Below are positions 1 to 13,200 of a stretch of DNA of 64,000 bases, piece by piece. Positions within the stretch are counted from its first letter, which is position 1. Each line of letters begins with the position of its first letter. Below the pieces are notes generated by a model, which had not been told where the DNA came from, did no database searches, and saw only the letters and a program-made list of their open reading frames with translations. The position numbers and the translations under genes were made by a program. This DNA is from Volvox africanus (taxonomy: Eukaryota > Chlorophyta > Chlorophyceae > Chlamydomonadales > Volvocaceae), in NCBI GenBank assembly GCA_030268105.1, contig BSDZ01000101.1:2697001-2761000 (forward strand), written 5' to 3'.

Positions 1-1221
1 GTCACGACCCCCTCCACCCCGCGCCTTACGCCCATGACGAGAAGACGGATGTCCGTGACCTTTCCAACACCCCTGCGTTTGTCGTTCGCGAGGTGCACTT
101 TGTCCCCTTCTCCCTGGTACGTCCAACCCCTCCTCCCTAACACACAGCCGCACACGCACACAGACACGCACACAGACACGCACACAGACACGCACACAGA
201 CACGCACACAGACACGCACACAGACACGCACACAGACACGCACACAGACACGCACACAGACACGCACACAGACACGCACACAGACACGCACACAGACACG
301 CACACAGACACGCACATCGGGAAGCGCATGCAATAAGAGGTGCCCCTCGTAAGCAAACCAAGCATTGTCATGGGCCAGGTCTTGGGCGAGCTAGTGATTG
401 GCTCCGTACTTAATGCTTTTATAACTCGTACATCACGTGTTAACTGTTCCACTGTACCCTCCGCCTCATGACAGTGCAGGACCCGGCTGACCTGGCCCCA
501 TGCCGTTGGCGGAGTCCAACAGCAGCGAACCCGCCACAGTACGGCCCGCCTCCCGCTCCCGCCTCTCCGCTCCCAGGAGCAGGGGCGCCAACTCGGGACC
601 CAAAACCGCCTTTTGAGCATTTGTTGATCCCATCGAATCAGGGGATGATCACGGGTGTTATTCGAGTAATTAGTACGTATTGCGTATAGCAGAGGGATCA
701 GGGGCAGAGTAAATAGAGTTTAGGTGGATATTTTGGAAGTAGTGGTAGTTGGGAAGGCAACGAAATATGAACATACTTATGATGTGACAAAACTAAATAA
801 GCCAAATAAGTATTGTATCATAATGCTGGGGAAAGTGGGAGGGAATAAGAGAGGAGGGATTAGGACATATAGCTGCAGCTCTTTAATCGCAAACCAGCGG
901 GTGAAATCCAGGCACGTGGTGGCTACTGTTGAAGACCATAAAGGCGGGAAGTGCGTAGACTGCTTCAACAACAAAAAAAGAAACGACGACGGTATCAAAA
1001 ATGTAAGTAATCCTAACGTGGCTGCAGCGGCAACAGCAGCAGTCGCGGTGGCAGCTGTAGCAGCTGTAGCGATAGCGGTAGCAGCAGCAAGGGGAGATAA
1101 ATATGATATGGTGGGTGAGCAGGACCCATGACAGGTTCGATGCGAGGCAAGAGGACGAAGGAAGTCAGAGGAGCTGGAAAACCTTGACATCACCGACCCG
1201 CCCTACACGTGCATACTGTAC
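1..1221. other. Spacer at left edge, no supported gene
   Basis: This stretch holds a 12-bp minisatellite (151-316). Its longer open frames are either read through that repeat or are alanine-rich runs near 1020-1095 with no recognisable protein character. It lies downstream of the kinase gene, so it probably contains that gene's 3' untranslated region. If the kinase's last exon is spliced at a possible donor near 1246, a further 3' exon could lie here, but I could not identify one. Confidence 0.5.
151..316. repeat. 12-bp minisatellite, about 14 copies
   Basis: The unit CACACAGACACG repeats head to tail almost without change. Both strands stay open through it, which creates spurious His/Thr- and Cys/Ala/Leu-repeat reading frames that should not be taken as genes. 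Confidence 0.95.
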
Positions 1222-4200
1222 CTACCTCTCCACCCCCTCCCCACTGACCTGCACCAAGCCATGCAGCTCCGTTACCAGCCCCGCAGCTCTTGGCCTCCGT
1301 CCGGCTTCCCCAGACATACAGCGCCTCAGCAGACTCCTCAACCCGGGGTGCAGCTCCGGAGCCAGGTGGGACAGCAGGGTAGGCGCCACAGGCGAGAAGA
1401 CTGGAGGAAGAAGATGGCGAAGCTGGCTGTGGGGTACCGTGGGGAAAGAAAGAAAGACAGTAAGAAAGGAAATAAGCACGTTGAGGAGAAAGGGGGAGAA
1501 AGGGGGAGAAAGAAAAGTTATGGTATTGGAAAAAGACGTGATGGCGCACAAGGATGTCCTGATTGTCGATCGTGTCGGTGGTGGTGGTTGTGGTGGTGCA
1601 ACACAAGGCGACCTGGAAAGGAAATCGGGGCCATCTATCGATGTATATCTTGTATGGGTTCCTTCCTGGTTGCTACGTAGACGTCAAGGCCTTTTCAGGA
1701 TTGTGATGTGTATGGGGTGCCATGTCAATCAGATAAAGATTCCACACAGCACCAGCACCAACACCAGCATCTCAGATACTAGCTACCCCTATGCACCACC
1801 AAGACACCCTCCACAGGATACTGCACACCCTGCCTCACCATAACGATACACCGTGTACAAGGCACCACAGGCAGACGCCGTACGAGTAGACGTCGGCCGC
1901 AGGTGAGACCTTTCCGGATAACAGCACCTCCGTCGCGGTGTAGTAGGGAGTGCCCTACTCGTCAGTAGCGGGAGATGTCGAAACGGGAATCGCCAGTAAC
2001 GGATTCATATGTCAGCACAGAGAGAGGAAGGCGGAGATACACGTGTGTCAGTGTTGGAGACCAACCTGTGATGAACATGAGACTTCAAGCGGAGCACAAA
2101 CGCCCGCCAAAGGAAAGGAGGTGAGATGCAGGAGTCCTCCCATCCAACTATCTACTTCATTAAGTCTGTACAATTGATGTATGCCCCTGGCTGATGAACT
2201 ATCGTGCACTATCCTTCCCAACAGCTAAATACAAATTTCAGTTGTTCAGCTGTAATAAACACTTGCGCTGCTTCATTTTTTCCTTCTTGCCCAATACTTG
2301 GCGCTGTACTTTCTTGCCCGTCAGCGTATCGCAATCCGCACACGAGGCAGGTTATCAACCGCTAACCGGTAACTGGCGTCGATTAGCTGATCCATTCATC
2401 CACACCTGATGTAATCCCGATCGGTGTGTTTCATCACCTTCCAAACGTACACTCAGCCCAAAGTCGCTAATCTTGAACACCTGCGCGGCTTGCAGCAACA
2501 CGTTCTGGTCACGACAAGACCGCGACATCCAATTCATGCTCCAAGGCTTCGTATAGCTTTAGCAATCGCTTCGAGTATGTGCCTTTCCCGCGATCTGCGA
2601 TAAGTCCCCTGGAATCCCCTTGCCCAACGCCATAACTTCATAGCTAGCATAGCATAAAACCCTTAACCCTAAACCCAAACCTTAAACCCATGCTTAACCC
2701 GTTGGCTTGATGAACGATTGATGGGCGTGATGAGAGATGTGCTTAGTCATTTTTATACAGATGTTTGTGAAACGCACAAGAACATAGAACATGTTGAATC
2801 CAAAACAATTTCCGTATATGCCCACACCTGGACGGAAATAACTCACTACTGCTGCGACTTTGCTACGCGCCCACTGAATGCAACGTCAGCGCTAATGAAG
2901 ATGCAAGATCGGGTATCATACTATATTAGCACAGTAGTGTCAGGGTGGTAGCTGCCTAGATGGTAGTGAATGTGTAGCAGTTGTGCATAGTAAGAGGTAT
3001 CAGTTAGGCTAGCAGCTTAACTGATACCTTACTTAGGGTTTACGTTTTTGTGAGTCTTGTTTTGGGTACAGATGAAGTACCCTGTGCCATTAAAAAGGAC
3101 TAACTGAAGTCCCGACCTATTTTCCTGCTTACCGCTTCTGAAGGCCCAAACAGTACCAAAAAGTAAATGGTTATTGAAAAACGCATCACTTGTGGTATGT
3201 TTGTAGCCCAAGGAGCTAGAAGCGTACAAGGGAGAAGCATGGCTCATTAGATAGGCTAGCAGCTCCCCCACCCCGCTATCTGGCATGCAGGGCCCCATTA
3301 GCCAAAAGTAGGTAGCAGATACACGCTCGGATTCGACTTCTGTCCCTGCCAGCCGTATCGAAAAAGGGGGTTATCCTATAATACGATTTCTCGCTTATGG
3401 CGATGCATACGTCCCCTTCAATCCGTGCAATGCATACTCGTGTGCCCTGTCACCTGGACCCCAATTCAATCAAGTTCGGAGGCGAAGGGGGGGGAGAGGG
3501 AATGCACCCAGGACTTCGTATCCATGCACATATCATCACTCTTGGTTCAACCACACTCACCTGGCCGAGCAGCGGCTGTACAAGCGCCAACCGCATCGCA
3601 AATGCCTGCCTTCCGCCACCACTCAAGGATGCCCATGGCGTCGTCGTGGCGGCATCAGTACCAACTGAAAGCCCACCTATAGTGCCGGACCTCGTGTTGG
3701 TACTGATGGTACCTCCCATCCCCTCCGGATCTTCCGCGGACGCGTCGTAATCACCATTTGCGGTTTCCGTGGAGCGCTCAGCAGAGGTCAGCAGCGCCGC
3801 CTCAAGGGTCGTACCAATCGCCATTACCGACTGCGATCCCTTGGGGGCTGAGGACGGCGGCGGCGGCTGTCGAGGGTCCCCCACGGACCTTGCACCGAAT
3901 GAGGCATTGCCCGGCGGGATAGAGCCGTCAGAAGTCCCGCCAGCACCACTGCCACCGGCATCGCCATCGCCACCAGCCGTCCAGGCTGTTGCAGCGCCAG
4001 TGGCCGTCGCACGCCTCTGCACAGCTGCTTCATCTGCGGAGCAGCTCAGCGGCTCCTCAGGCAGGCGGTTCATTACGCCGTGCATCACGCGTGCCGCCGC
4101 TTGTGAGCCAGCGCTAGGGCCGCCAGCAGCAGCGGCAGCAGCAGCAGCATTGCCATCGCCACCGGTGAGAGCGAGAGCAGCCGTGGCCGCAGCCAATACA

Positions 4201-7200
4201 GTGGAGGTGGAGGAGGAGGCCATTATAGCAATTTCGGGAAAAAAAGGCTCGGTGGAGGTGAGGAGGATGTTCTGAAGAGATAGATCCCCGTGAACCACAT
4301 TACGTGCATGCAGATAGTTCAGCCCTCGAGCCACATCCAGGGCGGCAAACAGCGCCAGGGCCTGTCGGGGAGGCGGTAGCGGTCGTTGCGTTGCAAAGCT
4401 ATGGTGACAGCCAAGGTGGTGGCAGCCAGCTTCTCTACCTGTAATCACATGACTTTGATAGATTATGTACCCATATACGCAGCTGCACGTAGCCCCATAC
4501 GCACCTCAGCCGCCCCCATCTATTTTTCTGTTTACAATTCCAGGTTACTTGCCAACGACCAATGACCAACGAATCTGACCAGCCTAGCTTCCTGGGGAAC
4601 CTGCTTCCAAGTCGTCGCTTCCTTCATAATTCATGCCCAGGCCCAGGACGCCGATTTCTGGGAGCTGCACTCTGCCCCGCGACCCGTTCCATCCCCACAG
4701 CCGGTATCCTTCGGCACTGCCCTTTTTCGCACCTGATTAGGCGCCGCCCTTAGGTCCTGCCAGGACTCTAGGCGTCCCTCCCTCCCTGGACCCCCTCCTG
4801 TAAACTGTCGTGGAGATCGAGAGCTGTCCGCATCTCGCGGAACAGCACCGGCGGCCGCTGCTGCCGCCACCAACTCTTCCTTGTACGCATCTGCCAGCGG
4901 TTGCTGCAGCAGCCGTGCTCCATGACCCATGGGTCCAGGGTTTCCTGGCGTTATCGGCTGTAAGGGGTGAGGAACACCCAGGTTAGCAAGACGAGGTGGT
5001 GATGACGGTGGCGATGATGATTCTTCTGCGACTGCAGCCGGCGTAGCCGCCGCCCAGGCGGCGGTGATGCTGACAGCAGCAGCTACGTCACCACTACTAC
5101 TGGTTGCCCCGCACAATGTCTTCTTAGCGCCGCTTCCGTCACGATGCCGCGTACGACGACGTGACGTCGCCCCCGCCTTGCTACCGTGCAACAGTGACGG
5201 CACCGCCGCTGAGGATACGAGCTGTGGCGGTGGCCACGGCCGCCGAAACGCCCCGGTCCGTAGCGCATCACGCAAAGTCCCCCGGTCGCAATACGCCATG
5301 AAGATGGAGAGCTTGTACGCCATAACGCCGCCGTCAGCCTCCAACGTTGCCGCTGTTGGCGACGCCTCCGCCGCGTCGCACGCTTCGGGCCTGCCGTTGG
5401 AGAAACACGCTGAGCGTAAAAATGACATGTAGATTTTCACACGCTGAGGGTAAAAATGCTTTGAACATGTCTGATTTTCACATCCTAAGCGCACCTATAC
5501 AAGGCAAAACCGCCGATTTCAGCTCCATCACAATGGGCCAGGATCACAATGCTCTTCCAGGTTGCCATCAAGCCATCATCGGTCAATCCATTTCCCTACG
5601 CGTATTATCTATAATCCCTCATCCTTCGGCGTACTTGTTCGTTACCCGATGGCGATGGCCTGCCAGCAAACCGGGGAAGGCACAGGCAGAACCCGTCGCC
5701 GTCACGGGCTGTATCCTGCATACAATTGGCAGGAGTGGGCGTGGGTCAGTGGGTGTGAGTTAGTGGGAGTGGGTCAGTGCAAAATGTAGGTATACAAGCA
5801 CCAATCCACAGACGCACATGCACACATTGTATGCGCCTTTCCCCACGCAGTACAGAACTCATCCACCCTCATGCCGATTACAGAGACTCACGCGTAGTGG
5901 TAGGTGGGCACGATGTTGGGGTGACTCAGAGTGGCGGATAAGGCTACCTCCCGAACAAGTCGCTCCCTCCGTATGGCGGAGTCCCCGTCTTGCAGGAGAA
6001 CCACCTTGATCGCCACTGGCAGACCACGCCACTCGCCTGGATGGGAGGAATATGTAACTGCGTATCTATGTACGTGTGCATGCGTGTATTTGTATGTGTA
6101 CCTGTGCGTATGTGTGTTTGTCATATCCTATTGGGCGGCCTACACCGGTCAGTGGCACCCATTTCCTGCCCTGATCCGACGACAGGGACCGACAACGAAG
6201 ATCTCCCCCCAAGGGCCCGAGAGCGGTATATCCGTGTATGTGCATCTCCAGCCTAAACTCCGTGGCCAAGCAAGTCCGATCCGACACGCCCTCGCGCTCG
6301 CACTTTTCCCCCCTCCTTCCCCCCTCCTTTGCTGACTACACTGCCCCTTATTCCCCCATGTACCCCGCCGTCAGCTCCGGCCATACCTTTGTATACGACG
6401 CCGAAGCCGCCGCTGCCCAGCACACGACTCCGATTTGAGCTCTGACCTGAGTGCGGACTGCTGACATTTTGTGATGTCGCCTGCTATGTATAAGGTGCGC
6501 GGAAACGGAACACAGAGGTTGCGGCAGCAGCAGCACTGCCAATTAGTGCTCACTGCATGTTTTGGAGTAATATGTGTTAGTCACTATTGTTCAATAACCA
6601 TAGCTAGGCTTATAGCCTAGGCTAATAGCAATAAGAACAACAAAAAGAAGAATCCCAAGATAGAATATAAAGAACACAAGTAATCGTGATTAATAGTCAT
6701 AACGACCAGTGAATATTTTTTCGTGTTCGTCAGCCTGGTTTTGGGTACAGGTGAAGTAACGCAAAATTCTTTTACCGTTACGGAGGTTACAAACGTACAA
6801 TGGCAAAAAGGGCTGGGGGGGCCCTTCATGAAAAGCATGAAAAACCCTAAATACCAACTTGCCTCATCTCTTAAGAGGTTCACTTAATATTACCTTCCCC
6901 TTCACTATTTGCTCTGCATGTATCATCCACTAGTAATTGTATTTTATTTAAGTATTTTTGTCTCTTTTTCATGTCTCTAATGTAAGGAGTGTTAGCCATG
7001 TAAGGCCCACGAGAATTTTTGCCGTCGCCGTCACTGCCACGAAATACATAGACTTGTCCCCTTATATTTATGCCTGATCCAATGTTTATGGATTTTTATT
7101 TTTAAAGCTATTTAAAACGTTTATTGAGCCACATTCTTTCGCTCCATGTGTCTTGTAGGGCACTGGCCGGCCCTGCAGGCAACATGATTTAACATTTCGA

Positions 7201-10200
7201 TCACACCACTATTCCTAGGCAAAGATTTGCAAGTTCCTGTTCTTATGGAGTATATCTTTTTGTAAGAAAACTTACAACTTTCCTAATCCAACTCTGCTTT
7301 TCCAAATGCAAGAAGGCAAATTTCAACAGGAACCAGCTATTAGGTGAAACGGGAAAACCTTCTTACATTCCGTTATCTGTTGATATATACTGTACAATGT
7401 TACCTTGATTATGACCTGCCTTAGTGTTTGCATCGGAACAGCAACAGCTTTGGGGGTTTCATTTCATCATTTGCAAAGGTTGAAACGACACACTACAAAT
7501 GTGGGGGTTTTCTCCCAAATCTGAGACAATAATGAAGATAATAAACTTCTTAACCATTAATCAGATTGCGGATTCGAGTAAATATTTATCCTTTGTTAAT
7601 TGCTATACCTTACCGGTCAGAGTTCTCCGGTATTCGTACTGCAAACCAACTGCTATAAAATGTGCGACCATATTCTCCGTAGCGTTATGGGCAGTATTAG
7701 CTCTATTTGTTGCTCAAGGTAAAAATGGGACGCCCCCGCAAACAGAGACACGAAGCGTACAATTGTATAAGTCTTCCAGGCAAAAATGCGTCTTCTGAAA
7801 TCTACCGTTGCCCCTACAGCAGGGGGGTCCTTGAACCAGGGCTAGTCTCTATGAGCCCCCGCTACAAAATAATTGTCGTCTCTCCATTATACCCACCTGC
7901 AGCATAGTCCCCATTTTACGATTTTTATCTTATTGGTCATCTTGGATCAATATTTACCCATAGACACCCCCAGGATAGTACACCCTGTACCATCCATAAT
8001 AAATAATCAGCCCAAGCCCATACAAATTCTCCTGGTTACTGCTTCTGAAGTCCCAAAACTTATTTTTGGTTACGAAAAAGTGAATGGTTACCAAAAAATG
8101 ATAAGGACAATGACATTAAAATCGTGATGATAATAAAAGCAAAATAATAATCATAAACAAAATCGCATTCATATTAATAATCGGTCTCGACACCTCCAAA
8201 TTTTACATGGACGTAACAATAGTAACGAAGGAATATAATCCGCTATCCCTTCGTTCGATTATATTCCTCGCCACTATTGTAACGTCCATTTAAACTTGAC
8301 TACCCCAATTGGCGCCGCACCTCGAAGTAGCGAATCAAGCCGTCGATCTCCCCAGTCAGCGCTCTCTGCGCGGACGCCCCCGGAGAGCTGCCCACCAGCG
8401 TCCCACCGCGTAATGAGTTGTTCCTGGTGGTGGTATTCATGTTGCCAGGGGCACCACCAGGTTTCCGATTAGAATTGTTGTTATCACCGTAATTATTCGG
8501 ATCGTCGTCAGGGTCGTTGCCTGGTCCAACCACCTGGCCGGCGTAATCCTTCCCTGCTCCTGCAGTTGCTGCTGCTGCTGCTCCTCCTCCTCCGCCTCCA
8601 GCAAGTACAGCTGCCTCCGTCGTCATTCCAATTTTAGTCTGCCCCGGTCGCAGCGTTTGTTGCGACTGTTGTTGATGTGGCTGTGGTGACAACCCCTGTG
8701 GTTCCGGAGCTTTGCCGGCCCTCAGACCCAGTAGCAGTTCCAGCATGGTCGGAGCTTTGCCGAACGCCTGCGCACAGCGGTGGTGTGTAGTGCACATGTC
8801 TTGGTGTATCCCCCCGGCTCGTAGGACAGGCATACGTAAAATGTTGAATGAAGCCCCTGAAGTGTTGAGTTTCTACATATTGTGTATGACTCTCTCCTTG
8901 TTTTCACGCTTTGTCGCCCCGGTATCACCATCTGGGAGACACTCGGCCGCCCTCCCCAGCAATGCCCAGCAGGCGGTCATTAACAGAATCTATTGGTCTC
9001 TTTAGCAATCTTCGGTAAACGCAGCCACTAACTACAGAGCACGTCTTACCCCACCACACGCACCATTTCGCTCGCAGCGAAGCTCATGCTAAAGGCGCTA
9101 CAGCTGTGCCCATCCCCGCCTCCACCTCCACCACTGACGGCAGTGCCCACCCCGACGTCAAGCTGTATGCCCACCACGGGAGAAGGACCCTCGGCACTGG
9201 CAGTGGAGGCGGCTGCAGTGGCAGCGGATGCATGCACATAACAAGCTGCCTGGCTCTGAGCGCGGTCGCTACCGCCGTGGCTATCGGCGCCGCCGTTATT
9301 TCTTAAGGTGAGAGCAGACCTGCAAGCAGCTGCTACAGCCAGACAGCCGCCCGTCCTCCGCATCATGCTACTGCCGCCGGTAACAACTTCGCCGTCAGTG
9401 GCCGTCGCTGTAACATTAGAAGCCCCTGTGACAGTGCTTGGTCCTCTCCGAAAGCCCCAATCGGTCAGGCCCGCTGACGCCGGTGCGGCACTGCCGCTGC
9501 CACCTCTGGTATCACCGCATTCGTCAGCTGTTCCGCCAGTCAGCAGGGTGCCCGCCGTCACAGCTTTTTCAGCATCAACAACCATCAGGTGGTTTGCGCT
9601 GCGCCGTCGGCGCAACCTCTGTATGATAAGTATCGAAAATGCAAGCACGGTGACGACAGCCACCACACTGCCTGCGATCCCGCCACCGATGATAGCCGCT
9701 TGGGCCGGAGCTGGTCCTTTGGCCTCCGTCGGCGCGACGGGTCGGTCCGTCGCCTTGGCCGCCACTGGCCTCGGTGCGCTGGAAAGAATGGTAGTGACTG
9801 CGACGTTTACGGAATAGGGGAATAAGGCGTCAAGGTTTGGAGTTAAGTGACCGTTGGGGTCGCCAACCAAGTGGTTCGGCATTCCAGCATCGCAGGCATT
9901 GCGATACAAAATGCGACACTGGAAAACGTGGAAAACCAATTTATCAAATATCTATATAATACATTGGCAGAGGCAGACAGGAAGACAGACCGAATAAATG
10001 TTCGCTAGCAAAGAAAGCGGAAGCTCGAAACAGCTAGGGACCATCTTCCTCCCTCTCCCCTGTCCTGCCCGTTTCTCCAACCTCTCACCCCACACCCCAC
10101 ACCCCACGTTCAGTGCAGTGTCTTCTCCTTTCCATAAAAGGGCGCGTAACAGCTTCAAAAGTCCCACATACGGCTCAGATCTCAAGGCATCTTCACACAT

Positions 10201-13200
10201 ACAAAACTGCCCGGTAAGCTCACGGGTCTGCAGGCTGCAAGACACTGGGAGCGTGGCGGGCAATGATGGCCGATTTGAATTCGGATTCAGGGCGGGGCTG
10301 TCAGATCCAGATCCCGAAAAAGATCTTGTCTCCTGGACAATCTTGAAGACGGTGGTGTTCATATAGAATGAGGTCAGCGTGTTGGATCGGAAAAAGATTC
10401 TCTCAGCGTCGGGCTGGGTTACCTGGGAGAGGGGTATTTCATGAGGGGCCAAGCAAGCAGGGTATACTTTTAACCACATGGTTGCTTTCGTTCCGGAGGC
10501 CAAGGCAGGGAAGCAAAGAGCAGGTCATGTGGCGAGGTGCTGCTGTCAGGTGAGACATATAGTGAAATACCACTTTGAACGAAACGCCGACAACGACAGC
10601 ATAAAGTTGCCTGCGATAAGTTGCCTGAGCGATGAGCCTTCAGATTGCTCACCGAGCGTACCTTGTCAATGCAACACGGTTTCAACATTCGGATCCTCCT
10701 TGAGGTCGGCGGCACTATGACAGGTAGATGTAATGGAGCAAGGTGACTAACAGTGAACGCTACCTGCCCCAAGCTTACCGCATATTTGCCAGTGGCGTGG
10801 AAGAGTCGGTCGAAGAAGGTGTCTAGCTGGAAGGGCAGATACGGAAACTGCGCCGCCGCAGCCGCTGCGGCGCTGGCCCCGGTGCTCGTACAGTTTCTAA
10901 GGGCGTCCGAAGGGACTCCAGGGCTGGTAGCGCAGAGCAGATTGTTGTAAATCTGAAGTAAGAAGAAGATCACTGTACGGAGGGAATGTACGCGGGGTAC
11001 AGATGTGGTGCATCTAGATTAACATCATGCTGACCCAGATGAATACTTTGCCCCAGATTTTAATATCTTGCGCCAAATCAGTCCTACGCCGATCCAAGCC
11101 CCAACTCCAGTTCGCATCCCTGGACTCGCAACAAGCCAGTTACCATCCCGACCCGAATCAGTACCCAAGGACAATGCGGCACCCACTCAGGCCCAGCCTC
11201 TGATCTTTGTCTTATAGGTTAGAATTTTGGAAAAAAAGCTTCCTCCTGACCGCTGCCCCCAACCCCAACCCCACGATACGTCCGGCAATCAAGATCCCAA
11301 CCCACCTGGCGGCACCGCCACCTCGCACCCGTGCATTTCGTACTTGGCGGCCGAGCCATCCAATGGCCCTGGCATGCATCTGGGCACCAGGTTGTGGGGA
11401 CATGTGCGAGAGTGTAGGTGAAGGGGGGGGTTGAATAAACGAGACATGATACCGCTGTTGACGCTGCTGGAATACATGACTAAACGCGATGGTGGAAGAC
11501 GACGTCTAGCTCCGCCCGAGGGTGGTGGGGAGGTGAAGTAGGGAGTAGATGAAACAACCATACGAGCTGCAGGGCAAAAGGTGAGGTCACGGACTTACAC
11601 TCGGGTCTTATTACCACTATGTGGTAATAAGACCCATCGCTGCCATCGCTAATTATATTACATACGTACTACCACTGAACCCCCCAGCGGCGTTTGTGTT
11701 CCGGGCCTGCAGCGGGCCATCTCAACCGCATATCCTGGGAAACCCCGACCCCATCTTTCCTCCGAAATCCATTCAAGTCTGAACCCAACAAAACCCCAAA
11801 CTCCAACTGTCACAAGCCCCGCTGGTGCTCACTCCGCTCCGTTATCTTCCTCGCTGAGACCTGAAGCTTACCGTGTGTGCCAGGCCTCGTACCCAGGCAC
11901 CCCGGGCAGTGACTCCGGGGCCCCCGGCAGGGCCCATGAAATGGGTACCGAAGCGTTAAACAAGCGCAGGTTGCGGAAGGAAACGGTCATGCCAGGCGGG
12001 ACGCGCGCGATCTGCAGGCCCCGTGCGTCTAAGGTGGGGACTTGGGCACCCGGAGTGTTTGACATCAGGGAGGGTCCAGAGAGTGTCAAACCCGCAGCCA
12101 TCTGAAAACCGTCCTGCGGTTGGGAGTTGGAAGTTGCGGTGCTATTGGTGGTGCTTGTTGCCCTTGTAGGGAGGTTGTTGCAGTACCATGCAAAAGAATA
12201 ATCATCAAACTAAACCGGTGGTGGTGCAGTGGGGTATGCGGGCAGTGCTCGTAGGGTATGATTTTTTCTGTTGGTGAGATCAGGGGTGTGTGCGCAGCTT
12301 CATGCACACACCCACACACCTGATATCTAAATCCAATATCTAAATATCTAAATCCAGCTGCCACAATTGCGCATTTGGGACGACAGCTAGCATTTAAGCC
12401 AATAATGGGTGCCATGCCGAGAGTGTCAGAACTTGGATGTCCTTAGCAGACAACGAGAAACAAAGAGAAGTGAAAATTAAAGACTGTCGTCTTAGGCGTG
12501 GCGTAGAAGCCCCTCTCCTCTGCCCTCCTTCCTGTACATAACCACCAATGCTATAACAGATCAATACCCTAACCAAAACCCCTTACCAAACAATAAGAAA
12601 GCGCACACAGGAAATCGACCACGTGCCGTTACCTTGGGCCAAGTGCCAGCGTCTAGCGTGATGTTTGCCATCAGGACAATGACCCGTGGGCCAGTCCAGG
12701 CCGTGTTGAGCTCTGAAACCAGTTCATCCAGACTAGCCACGAGACCCATGGCGGTGGGCGACGCCGGCGGGTCGTTCACTGACCAGAGGTCGACCAGAGG
12801 CTCCGTTGGGACCGTTAGCACGGGATCTGGCGTTGCCGTGGTGTTGTACTTTTCAAGGTATGTACCCGTAAGTCCAAACTGTGTCGTGCTGCCGTCATCC
12901 GCAGACAGGATCTTAGGGGGTCCCAAAGGATGTAGTCGGGCGAAAGGTGGAAGAAAGGATGTAGGAATCGCAGCCACGCAAAGATACCAGTAACAAATTT
13001 GAACCTGGGAAATGCAGTACTTGGGCAATTTCCTTGGCCCCCGGGCAATCATTTCAAAAGAAGATTCTTTCTGTGTTTTCCTTGTTTGCCGGGGGCGAAG
13101 GGATCAGGGGAAATGGACCAAGGCGGAGACTCCTTGAAATCTGGGATCTGTGCAAGCGCAGCCCACTGAGGGTCCCCCATTACAAATCATGAAACCCCTG

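Noticed and set aside
34..361. Open frames of His/Thr and Cys/Ala/Leu repeats at the left edge
   Set aside because: They are read through a 12-bp minisatellite; every frame of such a repeat is open on both strands.
724..1193. Alanine/valine-rich open frames on both strands
   Set aside because: They arise from a GCAGCAG-type simple tract, with no start context, splice support or recognised motif.
2655..2700. CCCTAAACCC-like words suggesting an interstitial telomere
   Set aside because: Only a few irregular units, spelled differently from one another, in the middle of a kinase intron; not a telomere array.
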